A stretch of 64,000 nucleotides of DNA from Glaciimonas sp. CA11.2. Its GTDB lineage: Bacteria; Pseudomonadota; Gammaproteobacteria; Burkholderiales; Burkholderiaceae_D. The notes under the pieces were generated by a model. That model saw only the letters and a program-made list of their open reading frames with translations, was not told the DNA's origin and did not search any database. Location: contig NZ_JAVIWL010000001.1 in assembly GCF_034314045.1 (NCBI RefSeq), forward strand, positions 1,736,001-1,800,000, in the 5' to 3' direction. Below, one piece after another: positions 61,504 through 64,000 of the stretch (the first letter of the stretch is position 1; every line of letters starts with the position of its first letter). The translations under genes and the position numbers were made by a program.

Positions 61504-62529
61504 TCAGGAAAAGAATCGGTCAATGATTTCCTGTCGCAACGGAAGCCCGCTGGCCCGGGCGCGCTGAAGCACGGTCCAGAAATAACGGTAGGTTGCGCGG
61601 TCATGTAATTCATTTTCATGGCTGATTGGTCCCCACGCGACGTCGCTGGCGGCGAGCAAAATATCACTGGCTTTCTGCACCTCCGACGATGCTGGACGCA
61701 TAGCCGTCACGATCGGCATGATTTGTCCGGGATGTACGCTCCACATGCGCAAAAAACCGAATTCGTGGCGAGCGCGGTGGGCATCCTGTCCCGTTGCTGC
61801 GGGGTCGCGTATCGACAACGACACATTGTGGGCTGGCACTACGCCATACGACAAAGCAGCGGCGACGATATCGCATTTGGCACGTACTACCAGCGCGTGT
61901 TCGAATTGCTCCGGGCTTCGCATTGCAGAAAACGGGATAGCGCCCTGATGTCCACTGACGAAATCCATCAGCCCAAAATCCAGCACCTGCAAGCCGGGCA
62001 ACGCGGCGATACCAAATACATCGCGCAAAGCGCCGTGCGTTTCGATCAGAATATGGATGGGAATATCACGATGCAAGCCAACCGCAGCACGGCGTTGTTC
62101 GATATAGTCGATCATTCTGGATGCATCGCCGGTGCTGCCTACTTTCGGCAAAGTCAAATAGGCCAGCCTCTCACCGGCCTCACCGATAAGAATATCAATA
62201 TCATCGCGCCAGAACGGTGATGACGGATCATGGATGCGTGCACCGATCATGCCATGGCGATTGGCCGTCGAATTGATGACGCTAGCGGCCATGTGCGCGT
62301 GCTTTTGTTCCTCTCCCGCAGCGGCGCCATCTTCACAATCACAGGTGACGTCGAATACCGGTCCATAGTCTTGCTGCAATTGCAGCGCTTTGACCATCAG
62401 CTTTTCGCTGCCAGCATAGTGTTCGCAGGACGCGATGACCGGTGCAGACTTTTCACCTGCAAATAATGCCGTGGCAGGATGCGCGGCAATACTGACGCTA
62501 GTTTGGTCAGCTTGCATGGAAGATTCCAT
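61504..62529 (-). CDS. HpcH/HpaI-type CoA-ester lyase (CitE-like, malyl/citramalyl-CoA lyase group)
   Basis: Protein of 341 residues of the CitE/malyl-CoA lyase TIM-barrel family, which cleaves or forms beta-hydroxyacyl-CoA esters. In order: residues SCEHYAGSEKLMVKALQLQQDYGPVFDVTCDCEDGAAAGEE (metal and CoA-binding acidic cluster), TLPKVGS, IPIHILIETHGALRDVFGIAALPGLQVLDFGLMDFVSGHQ (catalytic glutamate and aspartate) and FLRMWSVHPGQIMPIV. The last resembles malyl-CoA lyase homologues. It is separated from the CoA-transferase gene by 68 bp, same strand, and probably forms a pathway with it. Which C4 or C5 acid is processed is not deducible. Confidence 0.85.
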   Translation of the reverse strand: MESSMQADQTSVSIAAHPATALFAGEKSAPVIASCEHYAGSEKLMVKALQLQQDYGPVFDVTCDCEDGAAAGEEQKHAHMAASVINSTANRHGMIGARIHDPSSPFWRDDIDILIGEAGERLAYLTLPKVGSTGDASRMIDYIEQRRAAVGLHRDIPIHILIETHGALRDVFGIAALPGLQVLDFGLMDFVSGHQGAIPFSAMRSPEQFEHALVVRAKCDIVAAALSYGVVPAHNVSLSIRDPAATGQDAHRARHEFGFLRMWSVHPGQIMPIVTAMRPASSEVQKASDILLAASDVAWGPISHENELHDRATYRYFWTVLQRARASGLPLRQEIIDRFFS

Positions 62530-62597
62530 CTTTTATTCTTTCGTCGATAAATTAAATATTACGTTTGTGCACTTCGCCATTACGTTCAAAGTCACGT

Positions 62598-63827
62598 TCA
62601 AATCGCCCGCTGTTCGCGCAGCATGGCAATCGCTCGCGCGTCGAGTCCGAGCAAAGTGCGCAAGATGGTGTCTGTATCAGCACCCAAAGCGCCACCGAGG
62701 TGACGCAAAACTGCCGGCGTCTCCGACAACATCGGTACCGACACTGGCACCACGATTTCCCCGACGCGGGCGTCATTAACGGTGACCAAATCGCCCCGGG
62801 CAGCGTATTGCGGATCTGAAAAGATGTCATCAATACCCATTACCGGACCGCAAGGCACGCCCGCCCCGTCGCATCGCGCTATCACGTCTTTCAAGCTGTG
62901 GTCGCCGATCCAGCGTGCAATGGTGGCGTTGATCTCGCCGCGTCCGGCAAGCCTTTGGGGGTTGGTCGCATAACGATCCGGCCGCGCCAACTCAGGTTGT
63001 TCCATCAGGATTGCCAGACGTTCGAATATCTTGTCGCTTGAACAGGCCAGTGCCACCCACTTACCTTCTTTGGTCTGCCAGTGGCCATGCGGTACAACGT
63101 GCCCGACATCCGCACCCATGCGCGTGCGCACGTGGCCGAATTTTGCATACGCCGGTGCCAGTTCGTCGAGCAGGCGAAATACCGATTCATACAAAGAGAC
63201 ATCGATAACCTGTCCGATGCCGGACTGCTCGACCGTGCGCAATGTCAGTAGAACGCCAATCGCGCCCCACATGCCGCTGATGTAATCCGCTAACGAGGTA
63301 GAACCGGGTACCACAGGCGGACCGTCGGCCATGCCAGCCAGTTCGGCCAGTCCGCTGAATCCATGTGCGACGCGAGCGAAACCCGGCCGCTCGCGGTACG
63401 GTCCGGTCTGGCCATAGGCGCTTACACGCAGTAGCACAATGCGTGGATTTACCGCACGCAGAACCTCAAATCCGAGGCCCCATTTTTCCATCGTCCCGGG
63501 ACGAAAGTTCTCCAAAATAACGTCGGATTGTTCGACCAGTTTCAGGAACAGGTCCCGACCCTCGGGAATCCGTAAATCGACTGTTGCAAAGCGTTTGTTA
63601 CGCGCTTCACTGAGCCAGATCAACGTATCCCCGCATTCGGTCGGGGTGCCGAATTTGCGCAGCGGATCGCCAGTGCCCGGTTGTTCGATTTTGATCACTT
63701 CCGCGCCAAAATCCGCCAATATCGTGCCGGTGAAAGGGGCGGCGAGAAACGTGGCGATGTCGAGCACGCGTATGCCTTGCATCGGTTGCGATTGACTGTT
63801 AGCCCCAGCGTTGCTTACGGTATTCAT
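62598..63827 (-). CDS. Class III CoA-transferase (CaiB/BaiF family)
   Basis: CoA-transferase of 409 residues. The N-terminal block GIRVLDIATFLAAPFTGTILADFGAEVIKIEQPGTGDPLRKFG and NKRFATVDLRIPEGRDLFLKLVEQSDVILENFRPGTMEKWGLG are diagnostic for the family. SLADYISGMWGAIGVLLTLR contains the nucleophilic aspartate. It activates an organic acid by moving CoA from another CoA ester such as succinyl-CoA. Its ATG overlaps the stop of an upstream CoA-lyase by 4 bases (ATGA). A second lyase gene follows. Together they look like an acid-activation and cleavage pathway (for example citramalate, mesaconate or itaconate), but this is inference. Confidence 0.9.
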   Translation of the reverse strand: MNTVSNAGANSQSQPMQGIRVLDIATFLAAPFTGTILADFGAEVIKIEQPGTGDPLRKFGTPTECGDTLIWLSEARNKRFATVDLRIPEGRDLFLKLVEQSDVILENFRPGTMEKWGLGFEVLRAVNPRIVLLRVSAYGQTGPYRERPGFARVAHGFSGLAELAGMADGPPVVPGSTSLADYISGMWGAIGVLLTLRTVEQSGIGQVIDVSLYESVFRLLDELAPAYAKFGHVRTRMGADVGHVVPHGHWQTKEGKWVALACSSDKIFERLAILMEQPELARPDRYATNPQRLAGRGEINATIARWIGDHSLKDVIARCDGAGVPCGPVMGIDDIFSDPQYAARGDLVTVNDARVGEIVVPVSVPMLSETPAVLRHLGGALGADTDTILRTLLGLDARAIAMLREQRAI

Positions 63828-64000
63828 CGTGCGACGTTCACTGCAGGAGAGGCCTGCTCAATAATATAAGCCGCACGTTGCTGGATCGAACGCGCTAATT
63901 TTGCATGCGCCAGATCGATCAATACGCCTTTCGAGCCGAAAGCACCATTGCCTTGGGCCGCTGACAGCGCAAGCTCTTCAAGCACGTTGGAGGCCCAGGA
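63824..64000 (-). CDS. C-terminal end of a second CitE-like CoA-lyase (partial, runs off the edge)
   Basis: The last 58 codons of a gene entering from the right read SWASNVLEELALSAAQGNGA, then FGSKGVLIDLAHAKLARSIQ and QRAAYIIEQA. This pattern of a small glycine-rich turn then (L/M)-x-D and a helix is common at the C-terminus of CitE-type lyases. Its stop codon overlaps the CoA-transferase start (ATGA), so the three genes are co-translated. The N-terminal part is outside the window, so the assignment is moderate. Confidence 0.65.
   Translation of the reverse strand, partial: SWASNVLEELALSAAQGNGAFGSKGVLIDLAHAKLARSIQQRAAYIIEQASPAVNVAR

Overview
The window looks like the replication-origin region of a betaproteobacterial chromosome of moderate GC. 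The gene content (mnmG-rsmG-parA-parB-atpIBEFHAGDC, hemE-priA, and mnmE-yidC-yidD-rnpA-rpmH facing dnaA-dnaN-gyrB) and the remembered resemblance of many proteins point to Burkholderiales, most likely Oxalobacteraceae (Glaciimonas/Collimonas/Herminiimonas-like). The genus is an inference. No rRNA, tRNA, CRISPR array or intact transposase was recognised.

Layout. 1-2.6 kb: a decayed haem-uptake locus on the minus strand (hmuS-like fragment and a TonB receptor with a stop and a frameshift) behind a Fur-like box. 2.9-9.7 kb: a TSUP exporter, two parS-like sites, mnmG, rsmG, a lipocalin, a LysE exporter, parA and parB. 9.9-18.2 kb: a small hydrolase and the complete F1Fo ATP synthase operon, with unusually long intercistronic gaps that each hold a long imperfect inverted repeat. 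18.5-26.1 kb: a CoA-binding protein, PPK2, an SGNH hydrolase, a PheC-like periplasmic protein, gabD, an MFS transporter and hemE. 26.1-29 kb: an AT-rich gap full of DnaA boxes with a 79-bp repeat pair (candidate oriC), then priA.

29-36 kb is accessory: an RcsB-like regulator, a methyltransferase, a small unknown protein, a pair of lipoproteins (one only 35 residues), and a membrane protein fused to a spermidine-synthase-like domain. 36.2-39.5 kb is a polar amino-acid ABC locus in decay: an IclR regulator whose stop is lost by an extra G, intact binding protein and permease, a multiply broken ATPase, and a HutD-like remnant joined to it by a deletion. 39.6-50 kb is the core dnaA region. 50.3-51.3 kb holds remnants of a type I restriction gene.

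51.4-56.7 kb: a YghU-type glutathione protein, then a redox module of a Tat-lipoprotein-like molybdoenzyme, a b561-type cytochrome and an exported protein, divergent from a CusR/HprR-type two-component system with an 18-bp perfect operator palindrome between them. This is the most coherent candidate for an incompletely described system. 56.7-64 kb: a JmjC/cupin protein, a GcvA-like LysR regulator facing an EamA transporter, a DinJ-YafQ toxin-antitoxin pair with operator, a small ORF with 22 tandem CCCAA units near its start (phase-variation candidate), and a CoA-lyase/CoA-transferase/CoA-lyase operon running off the right edge.

Lesions of every kind (nonsense, frameshift, internal deletion) sit in accessory transport and defence genes, while the core genes are intact. 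That fits a genome shedding dispensable functions. Two frameshifts lie in homopolymers, so sequencing error must be excluded for those.
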